A DNA stretch of 64,000 nucleotides, taken from the NCBI GenBank assembly GCA_008508345.1, contig QNGE01000130.1, positions 70,887 through 134,886 of the forward strand. The letters are read 5' to 3'. This document shows, in pieces, positions 34,311 to 46,689 of this stretch. Each line of letters begins with the position of its first letter. Positions within the stretch are counted from its first letter, which is position 1. This DNA is from Paragonimus westermani. Lineage: Eukaryota; Platyhelminthes; Trematoda; Plagiorchiida; Troglotrematidae. Both the position numbers and the translations under genes were made by a program. The notes beneath the pieces are model-generated. The model worked only from the letters and a program-made list of their open reading frames with translations. It did no database searches and was not told where the DNA came from.

Positions 34311-35219
34311 CGTTATGTGTTGCTTCCTGGCTAGGACTTAATCCTCGCCCTATGGTCGTATGGCGGACAAGCATCAGTGTGAACTAGGAAGGAAGACGAT
34401 GACGTTGGCTTTGCGACCTATCAAACAGAGCTGAGTTAAAATGTCGAAAAAACAACAAAACATAAAGCCTGTACCACACAACAGTGATCAATAAGCACCA
34501 CTTTGCAGCACACCAGGTACACACATACTAGTCAACAATGAACCACAAAACGGAATAGGGCAACCCGACCGAAGGAAGTCAAGCGAGCGAATGCTCTAAA
34601 CCACCGAGTTTGCGAACACGTGACAAACCAAACGAAGGACAACACTTGACTCCAAAATGGCACACTCCTTTGCAGGAGTGTGTCCATTTCATCAGAAAAT
34701 TTCTGATTAGTCTCGTTTTGTTTGACCGTGTTCCAATTGCAGGGAATTCTGGACACGAGACAGTCCAATTGACACACTATTGTGGCACGTCACTAGGTGA
34801 TGACAATGCACAATCTATTTTGATACAGATCGGAAAAAGCCAACCACAAGCAAATCTCCCTGGTGTTTCCGATTGTTCAATCTTTAAAACAGCCGTCGGT
34901 CAAAGCGCCTTAACGGGCTCATTGTGCAAAAACAATGGAAAATAATGCCACTGAAATCCGACCCAAACAAATAAGGCACGTGATAGTCAAGCTTGTGGTG
35001 TACACTTGAACCGGACGCAATGAGCAAATCACCAAACAGCATTCGGTGAACGCACTTCATTCGGTTAACAAGACGATGACACGATATGGACAAGAAACAA
35101 GCCCACATATAAGAAGCCTTAGCTTCGCAACCGCAACGTCCATGTACACTGTAAAAAATACGGCCACTCCCCATAAAATTACAAAAGGTACTGCCGTAAA
35201 AATGTGACCACAAACTTAC
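34311..35219. other. intron segment, nothing firmly recognised
   Basis: The minus ORF of the adjacent exon runs on to 34884 without a stop, but the gtaagt donor at 35219 and loss of family similarity mark this as intron. A plus ORF of 111 codons (34610-34945) has no recognisable domain. Confidence 0.45.
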
Positions 35220-35501
35220 CCGCTCGTTCGGAGGCAATAAAGGCAAAACGCGTCGCAACATGATCGGAACGCAACGGTCGAGTACATCTATGCAACATAA
35301 CTCGTGGGGAGAACGATTATGTCGAGTTAACGGGTCACTTTTGGCCAAATTGATTTGGTTCAACAGCGAACGACACTTTCGTAATATGTGCAACGCGAGA
35401 CGACGAGCAATTGTCCGACAATGGCAAAGCATGACCAAAGCAAAGCCCTCAGCCTCATATAGAACTGCTTTCTCTGTGACATTCGGCGAAACGGCTCCAT
35501 C
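35220..35501 (-). CDS. fry: furry exon
   Basis: The 282-nt exon has phase 0 at both ends (acceptor gaaacctttgag|GATGGAGCC, donor GAGCGG|gtaagt). It encodes DGAVSPNVTEKAVLYEAEGF, ALVMLCHCRTIARRLALHIL, and CCIDVLDRCVPIMLRRVLPL. It matches human [20 protein letters not shown] and MIDVMDQLSSSILESF. Secure, although the acceptor is short of pyrimidines. Confidence 0.92.
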
Positions 35502-35777
35502 CTCAAAGGTTTCAAAAGCAAGACAATTCGTATCAAAACCACGTAAATAACACAGTACGCTCAGATGAAATACACGAATCAATCCACGGCTAGCGTTAAC
35601 AAAATCGTCAAAGTAATACAAACGAACGTTTTGAAAAAAGAACTGGTGGCGTTTTGAATAATAATTATCGTACGTGGTCGGAGGCATCGCCAAGACACTC
35701 AGCCCCAGACAGTAAGATGATCAAGCTTCCCAAACAAACCTTTTGGTCTACCTCTCTACACGATCGTACGGCAGCTG

Positions 35778-35822
35778 AACATAAGTGTGAACCATCGATG
35801 CATTGCCGTCAATGGTGATGAC
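35778..35822 (+). mobile_element. RTE-type 3' tail
   Basis: 'agtgtgaaccatcgatgcat' is followed by tgccgtcaatggtgatgacg, the same terminal sequence as the other tails. No coding sequence of the element remains next to it. Confidence 0.5.
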
Positions 35823-37329
35823 GAAAACGACGTGAAAGACTAATTTGATGAAAAATTACTTTAAATAAGGAGTAATGAATCTTCAACCGGTCAATATGAT
35901 GTCACTTAAGCGCTTCTATGTGTACCAGTATACATGCCACAAAACCCCAATGAGACTAATGTGAATCAGCACGTAAATGCGACGCCACAAATTGAAACTG
36001 CGACGAACACAAGTTGAAGACGTTAGCTACTAGGCGAACAGCCCTAAAGTTGCTGGACAGCCTTTGATGAATCAGTCATGTGGCACAATCTACAATCCTC
36101 ACAAGAAACAGACAGGCAACTAAGCAAACAGGAAAACCAAACAGTCACTCAAAGAATTGGCGTAAAAAACGAGTCCCAGATTGACCAACAACTAGGACAA
36201 CAGTCGCACCAACTCCACCGACGGTTGGCATTACAAATTAAGACGCAAACCTCCCGATCCTCACGTTTATCCTCTTCCGTTATCGCGAAATTTCCTGTGC
36301 ACTAATCGCACCAAGATGTCCGGACAGCACTGTCACATTGGTGTGTTGACGACTAACCTACTTCCCATCTCTTGTCTCATACACACTCACCTTGTGCATA
36401 CTTGCTACGCACTTACTCACAGGCGCTGGCTCGTCTGCCCGTGTCTGGTGCTCGACCTGCAACAGTCACATTCATTCCATTCGTCGCTAATCCTGAATCC
36501 AGGCTATGTGGACGTGACAAACGTTCCTCACAACGCTGCCTGTCTCAATGTACGGTAACACAACACTATACTGCGCTCATCCATACTAACGAGATGTGAA
36601 AAACGTTGCAGCTCAATAACCTATCAATTCCCTGTTGCAAGCGAAGTCCATTGAACCGATGGACGACCGGATAGAAGCATCAGCTCGCATAGCAAAGGAT
36701 CGCCGGTTTGTACCCTCATTCGGATTACGTCCACCTGATGAGTTCAAACAAATATGAACGTAGCCGTGGAGTGTCAGTTTGAAAGTTAGCATTGTCTTTT
36801 TTAGGCCCCAGAAGGGTATTGTTTAATATCCACAGATCCATCCAAACTAGATGGATCGTTGAATCGCCATGAGAAGAATTGAAAAAACATTACGCCAGAT
36901 TTCCACAAATTTGGCAGACTCCCTAACCCAGCCAAGTCACCGGAAACAAGTGCACTGCGGTAGCCAGAACATACTGGTGTCATTTAGCTGACACAGGTGA
37001 CTTAACCATATCACACACAGCTATTCCGACAAGCCACCTCATCCTCAGTGTTGTACGGTCAACGTTCACAGACCCAATTCACCAGCAGGCACGTCAGTGT
37101 AGGTTCTCGCAGTGTTGTGACTCCAGTGAGACCAGCTTAGTTTAGGCCATTTTGTAGACAAAGCAACACCAGAGAAGTACCACTGAACCTCTTAAACCGA
37201 CACGGAGAGAAGGTAAAGTAGCACACGAGTGAGGTGCTATAATAAACAGTTTATCTGTGTGTCAAGTAAAACATTGCACCACATGTAACTGGGTGCCCGA
37301 GTCAAACGTCGGCAGGATCCTGTACACAG
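35823..37329. other. intron segment, nothing recognised
   Basis: Overlapping plus ORFs around 36300-36600 are rich in His, Thr and Cys but show no domain. No furry block is expected here, since exons 41788 and 35220 join in phase. Confidence 0.45.
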
Positions 37330-40300
37330 TAACAAGAGTTCTGATACACATACAAATCTGCTACGCAGGACCTATCCTGCTACCTTGATGTGGTGATCAG
37401 GCCTGTACACTGCATCGATCCATCGACTAGGACTTCGGCTCTTCCAGGTGCAACCTTGTCAGACAGGTAAGAGGGGAACAGCCAGACGAAAGGGAGATGC
37501 ACCACTAGGGTTCCACCTCGTACTACTGACCCCATAGTAGTGCTTAGGTACTGAGACATGATCCGATGAGCATACAGCAGAACTACTTTCATAGTTGCGG
37601 TACTGCTGTCTTCCGAATCAGGAAGAGTGGGTTTAGGAAGGTTAACTTCAAACAAACAGCACTCCGATCGCCCAACGGTTGATCGTTACCGCCGACGCAT
37701 CATCCACAGCGATTGAAAAACGTCGGGTATAATCAAATGGCCTGATTTGGCCTCGAGCACATCCACTGCGTGCAGCAGTGCTCAAAATCAGACATTACTG
37801 TCTCACTCACTGCGCCCTCGGACTACGCAAGACCCTCAGTACAAAGGTGAGTCAGACTGTTGAGCCATTGAATCCGGGTACGGCCACCCCAAGAAAACCC
37901 TGTTTCCTGTTGTCTCGCAGGTCAGACTTTTGAGTCAGTGACTTGGGGTGGGGTCCCTCAATTGCAATGAGTTTGAACTGGAGCGGTTTCTTGATTGGAG
38001 AGCGTTCGGCCAGTCAGTGTTCGCGCGCAAGCTGCTACGGACGGAATTTTGGTCAGACTGGCGTCAACCACTCATAGATGGCGATTAGCTGCTGTTGAAT
38101 GCGTATCTCTTCCAAACAGCCGAGTTGTTAGATGCAAGTTCATAGAACAGCACAGCAACAAACTGGCCATTCAAAGCGTGAGGACGCCTGTCGCATGATA
38201 GCAGTAATAAATACTGTTGTTCCTCTATAAAAAGGTGCTGTTTTTTCCAATAAGTGGAGAGTGCTTAGTGTCGCTCAGACTCCTGTTCTGATTCTCCCCG
38301 ATTGGGTAGCTCAGTACGCGACATCAAGTCAGTTCTCATCCGCGGCATACACGACCGGGATATACCAGAAGTTATCGTACTCCCGACAGTGACGTTATTC
38401 AGCCACTACGACCTCTCTCGCACCCCAAGATTTTCTTCTTTCCCGTACATTTGGGGGATTATTGTTTTCTAAAGCCAAGACAGCTGGTGAACATTGGCAC
38501 TTACAATGCCCTCACTCTCCGACAAGTCGGTCAGCAGGCTGTTTTATGGAGTACTTTCTCAAGTCTACAGGTCGCTGTGCTTTATATATCGCAGACTCAT
38601 GTCTGCGATGCTAGCACCGTTACTCACTTGGGGTCATCTGTGGGTAACTCTCGATCCAAGCGCCTATCTTCCAGAGTGTTGGGTGGCGCTGACGCTGAGC
38701 CTCCTGGTCAAGCTTGTATGAGAATCGCAGAGTTCGAAACGAGGTAATATTGACTCGATCAGACCCCAATGAACAGTCACTTATGCTTTGTCGGACTCAA
38801 TACGTCGGTTGATTTATGTCAAAGCTAATCAGAAGAACGCCGTACATTCATTGTACCGGTCTACACTTCAACAAATGGCTATTCGAATGCCATCAGAAGT
38901 GCGTTCTACGAGGCCCTCGTTGACCTTCGGAAGCAGACTAAACACTCTGGCATTGCCATCATACTAGCAGGCTGTATTGATGCTCAACCTGGTCGTCCTT
39001 CGCCAAAGGAGAAGCGACTGGGAGGTATGTTTGGTATCTGAGCGCAACGCACTGCCAATGGTGAAGGACCGCTGTAGCTGTGAACCTCTCAGGGTCTTTA
39101 TATTCCGAGCACCGCATTTCAACTCAAGAAGAGTCACTTGTTGCATGGAGACCTCGATGTGCTTCTCATCCATGGACACAATTCGATCCCATAGCAGTCA
39201 GTTACAAGTGTTATCACTGTATAAAAGACTGTCGTGTATTTTATAACAACCACCTGGACTCGAACCATGTTGCTGTGCGTGCTCATTTAGTTTCGTCAGT
39301 TGCCGAGAAGTCATCTACTCGTAAAGGAAAGACATTTAGCTGACATTCGAGCGAAGGGAGTATCAAAAACGTTCACTGGAAAGCGTTTGTGAACACTTCG
39401 AAACAGATGAGAGAACCTGATGAGTGGCACGAACAAATCACAGCATCTGCGAACTCTTGTCGTGAAGAAGTGTGTTCCGTAAAAGCTGACCACTTGCGAC
39501 AGAACTGTATTTCCGTCACGTGGCTAAGCCTCATGAACGAGCGTCGCTCGATTCCACCTGGTTCTCAATATGAATACGGCAGTCAACAACCTGAATGCAT
39601 GCTGACTAAAGGCTTGCGCAAAGGCCGTGAGCACCACTTGTTCGAATAGTGGAAAGAGGTGAAACGAATCATCTTATCTTGGAATAGCAGAAAGCTATTT
39701 TCCCCGATCGATGGTAACACTGGCCGTCGAGTCAGTGTGAGTTCATATGTGAAAAACAGGACTCGCTGATCGCCAGTCAGCCATGCCGAAATGACAGGTG
39801 GGCTGAAAGTCTTGAGGCGCAGTTCAGCTGGCCTCGACCAGACCACGTAAACGGTGGGATCCGAATTGTCAGTTATCGCGTTCCAGACGGCTCTCCGTTG
39901 GAACCAGAAGTGACTCTGGAGCTTAAATCATTGAAGCGTAAGACTGCCCCTGGACTAGACCACCTCTCTCCTTCTTTTTTCAAGAACAGTGAGGGGAAGT
40001 TGAAATCATGATTGACAAAACTTCCCCAGACGATTTGGGAAACTGAAGATGCACCTCGTGAGTGGTGTTAATCGACAGTGATTCCGCTTTTCAAAAATAT
40101 GGCCCAAAGTCTATGTGACAACCATAGAGGCATCAGTGTAATGTCACTTGTACCACGTTACCTCAGCTCATTGCGCACAAAGAATGTCAGATACGGTCCG
40201 GCCGTGGGTGTGTTGATTACACTTCAACCCTGTAACGGATCTTGGAGCAACAGCGCTCCCATGAGCAGCCGATGGTTGTGGTCTTTTTTTAGGACTAAAG

Positions 40301-41250
40301 CCTGCTTTTTTTTGGTTGCTCGTAACATACTCTGAAAATACCATCTTCGCAAGGGAGTTTCACGGGAATACTTGAATCTGTTGAGATCACTGGATGCTCA
40401 CTGTACAAGTAGGGTGACAGTTTATGGACAATTGTCTCCAGCGTCTATCACTTTCAGTGACGTTCGTCAAGGGTGTCCGATTTCTCCTTTCTTGACCAAT
40501 TCTGGGAAGTGTTTTTGAGGAATCCAGTTCATTTGGTGTTGCGCTTCTTTCTAGCTCTAACTTGACACAAATGAGGCATGTGGATGACACTGTCTCACTT
40601 AACTCCTCTGCAGAAGACATTCAGACCGTACTGAACAGAATGAATGACAGAGTTGGTCTATATGGAATACGCTTCAAATCTTCCAATAGCAAAGTTTTGC
40701 ATCAAGACTGGAGCATCCCCACTCCTACCTGCTTTATTGCAGGCAGTCCACCTGAGACTGTAGATACCTTCAGATACTTAGGTGGCACTATCTTGTCAGC
40801 TTGTAATATTGCTGATGAGATATCGGAGATATTGTTAATCTGCGTCACCTGTACCGTCGGAAAGGTGTTCGGTTTTCGTTGAAATTAATAGAGTATGATG
40901 TTTGTTTGCATTTTGTTTTGCTCTGTGGTTCAGAAACATGGCCTCTCCATAACCAAGGTATAAGCAGACTTGCTGTGTTTGATCACCGTAGTCTAAGCCA
41001 ATTAGTCCACATTAAGTGGATTGATCGCATGAACAACACGGCGGTTCGCCGGCACATATTCCGGAACGCTCGAGACGGGTAATCAATTGGTTAATTAATC
41101 GCGTTGCACAACCTGCGATAGTTGGGTCACATACTCCGCGTGCCGTATCGGGTGTCGTATACTGGGACCGCCAACTGTTAGGAAAGAACCGCGTGGTAGT
41201 CAAACAATAACATGGTAAGAAGATTACGAAGACGTTGCGCAAAGTGGGTA
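37330..41250 (+). mobile_element. near-full-length degenerate RTE/CR1-like non-LTR retrotransposon
   Basis: In order on the plus strand: a GC-richer leader (37330-38450, probably 5' UTR); an endonuclease start (NIGTYNALTLRQVGQQAV, about 38477); endonuclease middle (IAIILAG, DAQPGRPSPKEKR, about 38950-39010); EN-RT linker (LMNERRSIPPGSQYEYG, about 39530); RT fingers (LKSLKRKTAPGLDHLSPSFF, about 39925-39985, then SLCDNHRGISVMSL near 40110); the catalytic box altered to HVDD (MRHVDDTVSLNSS, about 40575); FRYLGGTI (40772); LCGSETWPL (40920) and FDHRSLSQL (40980). Many stops and frameshifts make it inactive. The 5' limit is inferred from composition and the 3' end is blurred; no clear tail was found. 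Confidence 0.82.
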
Positions 41251-41787
41251 AGTATTACCTGCTTAGCGGAAATTCATATTATCATTCAAACCGATGATTA
41301 GAAACGTTATCAGAGATGACAGTGCGCCGCAATCAGTGACCTACTTGTATTCATACCGATTTGAGTTATCCCGACTAGTCCCTTTAGCCACCATTTATTG
41401 CCGCTACTACTATCAATATCATCAGTACTCTATATCATTTTGAGCAACATTTCTTTCGGAATATTCTACGTCACAGTTGGGGCCAGTGGTCGACCGAGCC
41501 ATGGTTCTTTCTGGTCAATTTCATGGTTGTTATAATAGAGAAGAACAAAAAGTCATTCAATGGATTGCCACAGCTGCCGGACGCCTGCGTGTGTGTCATT
41601 CATCACCGATGAAGAAGACTTCCGCTTGCACAAACTGTGATATGAGACACATCAAATGAATCATCGCAGAGATGAGAGACGCAAAAACCACAGAAATAAA
41701 ACAAACACAGATAGGCCGGAAATCCGACGATGTGCACAGCTAACACGCGCTTTTTTGCATAAACCAAAAAACTGATCGGTAACAAAC
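41251..41787. other. intron segment next to the RTE 3' end
   Basis: 41370-41470 may be residual 3' UTR of the element. A 60-codon plus ORF (41477-41659) is not recognisable. Confidence 0.4.
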
Positions 41788-41900
41788 CTTCTGTAACGCC
41801 AAATTCCAATTATTCAAAAGGTGGAACAGCGTTTTCAAGCAGCTGTCTAGCTGATGTGAGCTCGTGTCCGGAACGTACTTCTGGATGAACTGAATGAAAA
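41788..41900 (-). CDS. fry: furry exon
   Basis: The 113-nt exon has acceptor gtcaccttcag|TTTTCATT and donor CAGAAG|gtttgt. It encodes FIQFIQKYVPDTSSHQLDSC then LKTLFHLLNNWNLALQK, matching human [20 protein letters not shown] and LLQLLTQWKLVIQ. The two-base start completes Val with G from 41985, and it ends in phase 0. Confidence 0.92.
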
Positions 41901-41984
41901 CTGAAGGTGACAAAAAGAGAGGAAAATCACTTAAAGACATTTTCCAATAAACATCTCTCATATGAGGTCAAACAAATTAACTAC

Positions 41985-42193
41985 CTTGTATGGTTTTCAC
42001 TCGAAACGCTGGCAATTCGACAATCAGATTGGCCATGGCCTGTTGGGCCATTTTGCGAACATCTTCGTCCACGTGCAAACAGACTTTAGCCAGGAATTCC
42101 AACAATTCTGGTTTGGTCATGTCATTGGGTAGAAGCCGTGGAATGCAAGCAACACATGTTTTCAGAAGGTCCATTTTGGGCTTACGTTCCGCA
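41985..42193 (-). CDS. fry: furry exon
   Basis: The 209-nt exon encodes AERKPKMDLLKTCVACIPRL, then LPNDMTKPELLEFLAKVCLH and MAQQAMANLIVELPAFRVKT. It matches human [20 protein letters not shown] and QNSLQGLLVDFSDWREDV. Acceptor gttcatcaag|TGCGG, donor CAAG|gtagtt, phases consistent. Separated from the next exon by only 84 bp. Very secure. Confidence 0.95.
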
Positions 42194-44846
42194 CTTGATG
42201 AACAAGAAAAAATCACAGAACCAGAAAAGAAGACAATATACGTGAGGAGGTTTTGAAATCAAAGTGAAGTAATTGTATCAACGTCAAAAATCATTCGGAC
42301 ATTCCCAGAAACCAGTGTAATGAAGAGAACATGCAAGCAATCTGCCAACTGAATAGATCAACTTGACGTTACTGAGACCGCGCGAAGGATTTTCAGTTTC
42401 ATACATTTACCATTCGCATCCGATCGTGACTAGAACAATTCGGCTGGACACTCTAGGCTGGCCTGATTGTGAAAGGAACACGAGACTTAGTAGTGCATAT
42501 TCTTGTCCGAACCGATAGTTGAGCTTCAGCCATAGTGTTTATGAGGAGAGTGTGCTGACTTTGTTCTGAATCAGACATGCCGTCCAACAGCGATCGTCCA
42601 CATGAAACCAATCCCTGGGATATCTCAGTAGAGCAAGAGAAATCTTGATATCAAATCAATGAAGAGGTCTTGATGGTGGTGTTACCGATGAAATTAAACA
42701 GGACGTTTACCATTTCTTCAAGAGACCACCGAGCAGCTTCAGCATAAGTAATCAGCACTACTGCCCGAACGATTACATGCAGTGGTTCTGAATTGTCTCA
42801 CGTGAAAACAACGAAGGAGCGATCGGCACGCTCCCATCACCAAACATGACGGCCACAATGCTAACCCGAGCCCAGAGAAATATATACACTATGAGTGAGT
42901 GGCAGAGAAAAGAGAGACTCCTTTTAAACTGGATCAACTGAATAGTTGATCTGCATCATGAAAGTTATGATTAACAGTGAGAAATAATCAACTTTTACTA
43001 CACATGTTAACATTATAAAAGGCGGAGTGGTGTGCAATATCCACATTCTTAGAAAGCCGGTTCATATTTAACGGAGATCGCCGAGGCATTGTCACCGATA
43101 ACGCTCCACAATGCGAAACTCAGCTGTGAAATGTTGGAACTTATCTGAAGAAACAGTGATGAACAAGTGGGCCCCGCACTAATGATGTTAATAAACTATA
43201 GGCCACAGAGAACAACCGACTGCCAGTGCCACAACCGACCGACACAGGTGTGAATCGGATACATGACGATTTGATAGAAGAAATCGAACATCACTCATGT
43301 GAGAATGTGCATGAACGCGCAAGAATGATAGGTTGTTTACGTTTAGTGCGTGCTCTGTGGCATGGTAACCACCGCAGTTGTTGTAGGAGAACCTGAAGCC
43401 AAGTACACATCTTAGTAATAATGAGAGTACAAATAGCTAATGAACTCTATCAAAAGTGAAACAAGATTTATTGCCAAATTTCGGAGGAGTGTGTGAAAAG
43501 TCTATTTGAATATGAAAGCTACTTTCAAACGTAAACGCTGTTGAAATTGCAACACGTCAATAAAAAAATCATCACAGGTTGCGCTAATCTCCTGAGATGA
43601 AGGTCTTTTGCCCCGTTTGCATTCTAGCTAGAGACACGTCAGTAGAAAGGGTGACTAACAGGTCCAGTGAAGTAAACCCGGTCACTGCATAACTGAGCAA
43701 TTCGTAAATTGAGAGTAATTAGTGAAGTGAGAAGGCAAAATCCCCAACGATAGCAATGGCTATTTAACCTCTATTTGCGATCCGGTCGTTTGCTTACAGA
43801 AAGTAGGCGGTTTGATGTTCATTACTAGCATTAAAAGTTTCCTTGATTAAGCTGCATCTTTCTTCCACTTTTGTCTCCAATTAGGATTGCATTCCTCACA
43901 GTTGTATTAAGGTTACAAATCAATACAATCAATTGATTTTTTGCAGATACATACGTACATGATATAGTAGTGTCTCGGATGTCCACGGCCAGCACACAAC
44001 ACACAGTAACTGTCCTGTTCGACCACAGCGTGTAGTATTATGCCGGTACTCCTACTGAGTAATGTCAAGCATGTGTGCAAGTTTAAAAATAGTTTGTAAA
44101 CCACATCTATGCAGGGAATATAGAGATGAATTAGATGCCTCAGTACGATATTCCACAACCAAAGGGCTTTCAAAAAACTGCTTCGTTATTCATATAATAT
44201 ATACACCACCTACCACTCGTAAGCAAAGCACGACGTGGCAAGCGGTGAGTTAGCATTTGTAAGATGTAGCCTATAAGTCTCCGATTAACGAGTTCAGCAT
44301 GCTTGGGGATCGACAGAGTCTAACCGTTCCGTAGACACGCCGGCGAACCCCGTCAGCGGTGACAAGTTATTCCCATCGCACACAGCCAAAGCTTCGGACG
44401 GTCAAAAATGGATGCCCCATGAGCATCCTCCGCGCAAATGGATTAAGTTTTGGAGCGATACAAAATTTTAGCCAGCAACCTACCCCATCACGATTAGCTC
44501 CAACACAAAACGAAATGTGAAGACGGATAGGAAAAATGTACAGTAAAAGCTGTTCAAAGTAGGAGTCCAACGAGTTGCGAAGAAAGTCGTAAAACTTAAT
44601 TTCTTGTGTAAGACCCTAAAAGTCAACAATCTCATACAACAGAAGTCACCTACGAAACAATGATGTCAGTAAAGACACAAACGTTCAAACCAAACGAACG
44701 TTAACTCTTCCAATCACTTTGAGTTTCCGCGACCATCGATAATAAGCAAAGATGTACTTGTTGGTATAAATTAATGCTAGAGTTTTAGTTACCGTCGAAA
44801 AGACTTCTGTGACCACAATACGCTACCACAGTGCACAGGAGCTTAC
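42194..44846. other. intron; possible gypsy integrase scrap
   Basis: The 2.65-kb intron. On the plus strand around 43070-43125 the frame FNGDRRGIVTDNAPQCETQL resembles the gypsy integrase core word VTDNGPQF. A further open stretch (RIHDDLIEEIEHHSCENV, about 43255) may belong to the same decayed element. This is too short to call firmly. Nothing else was recognised. Confidence 0.35.
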
Positions 44847-45151
44847 GTCATCAGTTCCTCGAACTCCTTTTGGGATATTTCCTGTTTCGAAAGCATCATG
44901 TTGCGACACACCTGGATGTCTAGCTGTCGTAAAATCATTTCAAATGCCCGGCGTATGGGGACCAAGTAGTTTTGAATGCCCAAAATATGGCCCAGAGCGT
45001 CATTCAGATTGGTACCGTGGAAGGAACGTTTGAGCACAGTCTGACGAAGACCACAGCCACCGGTGCTCTGTTGCGGCATTGGAGGAGCACCTTCCTTTTG
45101 TTGTAGACCGTGGGCAACCAGCAGAAAAGCACACAGGCCAATATTCATGCG
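44847..45151 (-). CDS. fry: furry exon
   Basis: The 305-nt exon encodes RMNIGLCAFLLVAHGLQQKE, GAPPMPQQSTGGCG, then a block with IRRAFEMILRQLDIQVCRNM and MLSKQEISQKEFEELM. It matches human [26 protein letters not shown] and [20 protein letters not shown]. Acceptor ctcgtctacag|CGCATG, donor ATGAC|gtaagc. The two spare bases join T at 42193 to make Thr. Very secure. Confidence 0.95.
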
Positions 45152-45738
45152 CTGTAGACGAGAAAACCCAGCAAGGAGGACAGTGTCAAAATAAGAACTC
45201 CAACAGATTGACAACGACAGTGCCCAAAAGGTCAAGGTCGAGGAATTCACAAATGCTCGTTGGTGAAAGTCAGAAAACAGTACAAACAAACGCTTATGTC
45301 CATCTGACCGAATAGACAGTGAACATTCAGCCATACTGTGGGCCACACTCCTAAGATGCACTGCATCCAGTGAAACTCGACTATAGCGCCAGTCGTTTAG
45401 GTATAGTGCTAACCAGTGGATACATACCGAAATGAACTGTATTTCATGAAAACGTCCCGATAATCGCAATGCAGTCGCAAAATCAGTTTCCCAAATTCCT
45501 TCTACAAATCCTCTTAGATCCAGTTTTAGAGTACTTGAGCATAATCAAACGATGCGGAGATGAATAATAGTGATTTCTTGAACACAATTGTTCTGCGGTT
45601 GCAGCAGTAGATGCTACATCTGTTTGGGACCTGTCAACATCCGCTATAGTTCGGGAGACAGTCGAAAGTAACTCCCAAACAATTTCGTTGGTCAAACAAA
45701 GAAGAGATAAATGCAAACGGTTACAAAGCAAAACATAC
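45152..45738. other. intron, nothing recognised
   Basis: The 587-bp intron between two secure furry exons. The overlapping ORFs on both strands are chance frames. Confidence 0.6.
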
Positions 45739-45822
45739 TTCTGGCATGTACAAATTCTTCTGTAATCCACTGACACCTAAGCGATCGATGATTATTTCTT
45801 TGACGGCGAATTCCAGTTTCTC
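45739..45822 (-). CDS. fry: furry exon (84 nt)
   Basis: Acceptor gatgttatag|GAGAAACTG and donor CCAGAA|gtatgt, phase 0 at both ends. It encodes EKLEFAVKEIIIDRLGVSGL then QKNLYMPE, matching human ERLDFAMKEIIFDFL and SLNPE. It links FIAH from 51053 to RMNIG at 45151. Confidence 0.94.
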
Positions 45823-46689
45823 CTATAACATCGAAAATGTGTACAAATTAAAAAAAGTTACTAACCACTTGTATGTAAAAGGTTAATTGAAATGTAGGGC
45901 ACACATAAGTCATAGTTGTTCGCATGCACTAACTAGCAGATAAACAGTTTTTAATCAGAGAACTCGTGAGCAATGGATAATAATGCTCCCGATGACGTTT
46001 TATTTCTAGAATGGGAAGTTCTTCGTACCAGTAACAAACCACTGGGTATTTATATATTATCGACGTGCACAATCACATATCGTTATACACTTGTCTGTAA
46101 ATTTCCATGGTAAGTTTCACTGCATGTGATCAATGCGTGACCAGCAGTTACGGAATCTTTAATCTTGACCCGGTAGTCACGTATGCCGATACGAAGATAA
46201 GCCAATCCATCTCTGACATCCGCTAATTTTAGCTATTAGGTCTCGCGCAGTCCACTCGACGGAGACGTGTGCTCATTTTCAGTAGACCGAATGGGGATGG
46301 TCAGACGAAAATTAGCTGCACTCAGAGGGTTATATATCGTGTCGCCGACCCCAAAGGAGGACACAGGTAGCGAGTCAGAGTTCCACGGGCATACAACAAA
46401 ACCATTCCTACACTTGTGGCACAGTCTTTCAAACAAGGTCAAAAAATATACCTTCAAAAAGTGAATTCTCATCGGTTAACGGCTGGTCATAACCACAGGC
46501 ATATTATCCAATACACCCCAAAAAAACTGTGATATGGTTCAAAAGCACCATGTGGCTTCAAATACATTTAAGGTGCCCAAAAGTAACCAAAATGAGATAC
46601 CATAATCTTCCAAATAGCTTCCTCCAGCTAAACGAGTGTCGGACTTTTATGTAGTCAATTTTGCAAACAGCTGCTTTTGATCATTCTCA
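45823..46689. other. intron segment, nothing recognised
   Basis: AT-rich start of a 5.2-kb intron. Only short chance ORFs (46236-46472) are present. Confidence 0.45.

Noticed and set aside
34884..35219. Open extension of the furry exon ORF beyond 35220
   Set aside because: A consensus gtaagt donor lies at the border and similarity to Furry stops there; the openness is chance.
43050..43330. Full call of a gypsy integrase
   Set aside because: Only one short word (IVTDNAPQ) matches; it was kept as a low-confidence note within the intron entry.
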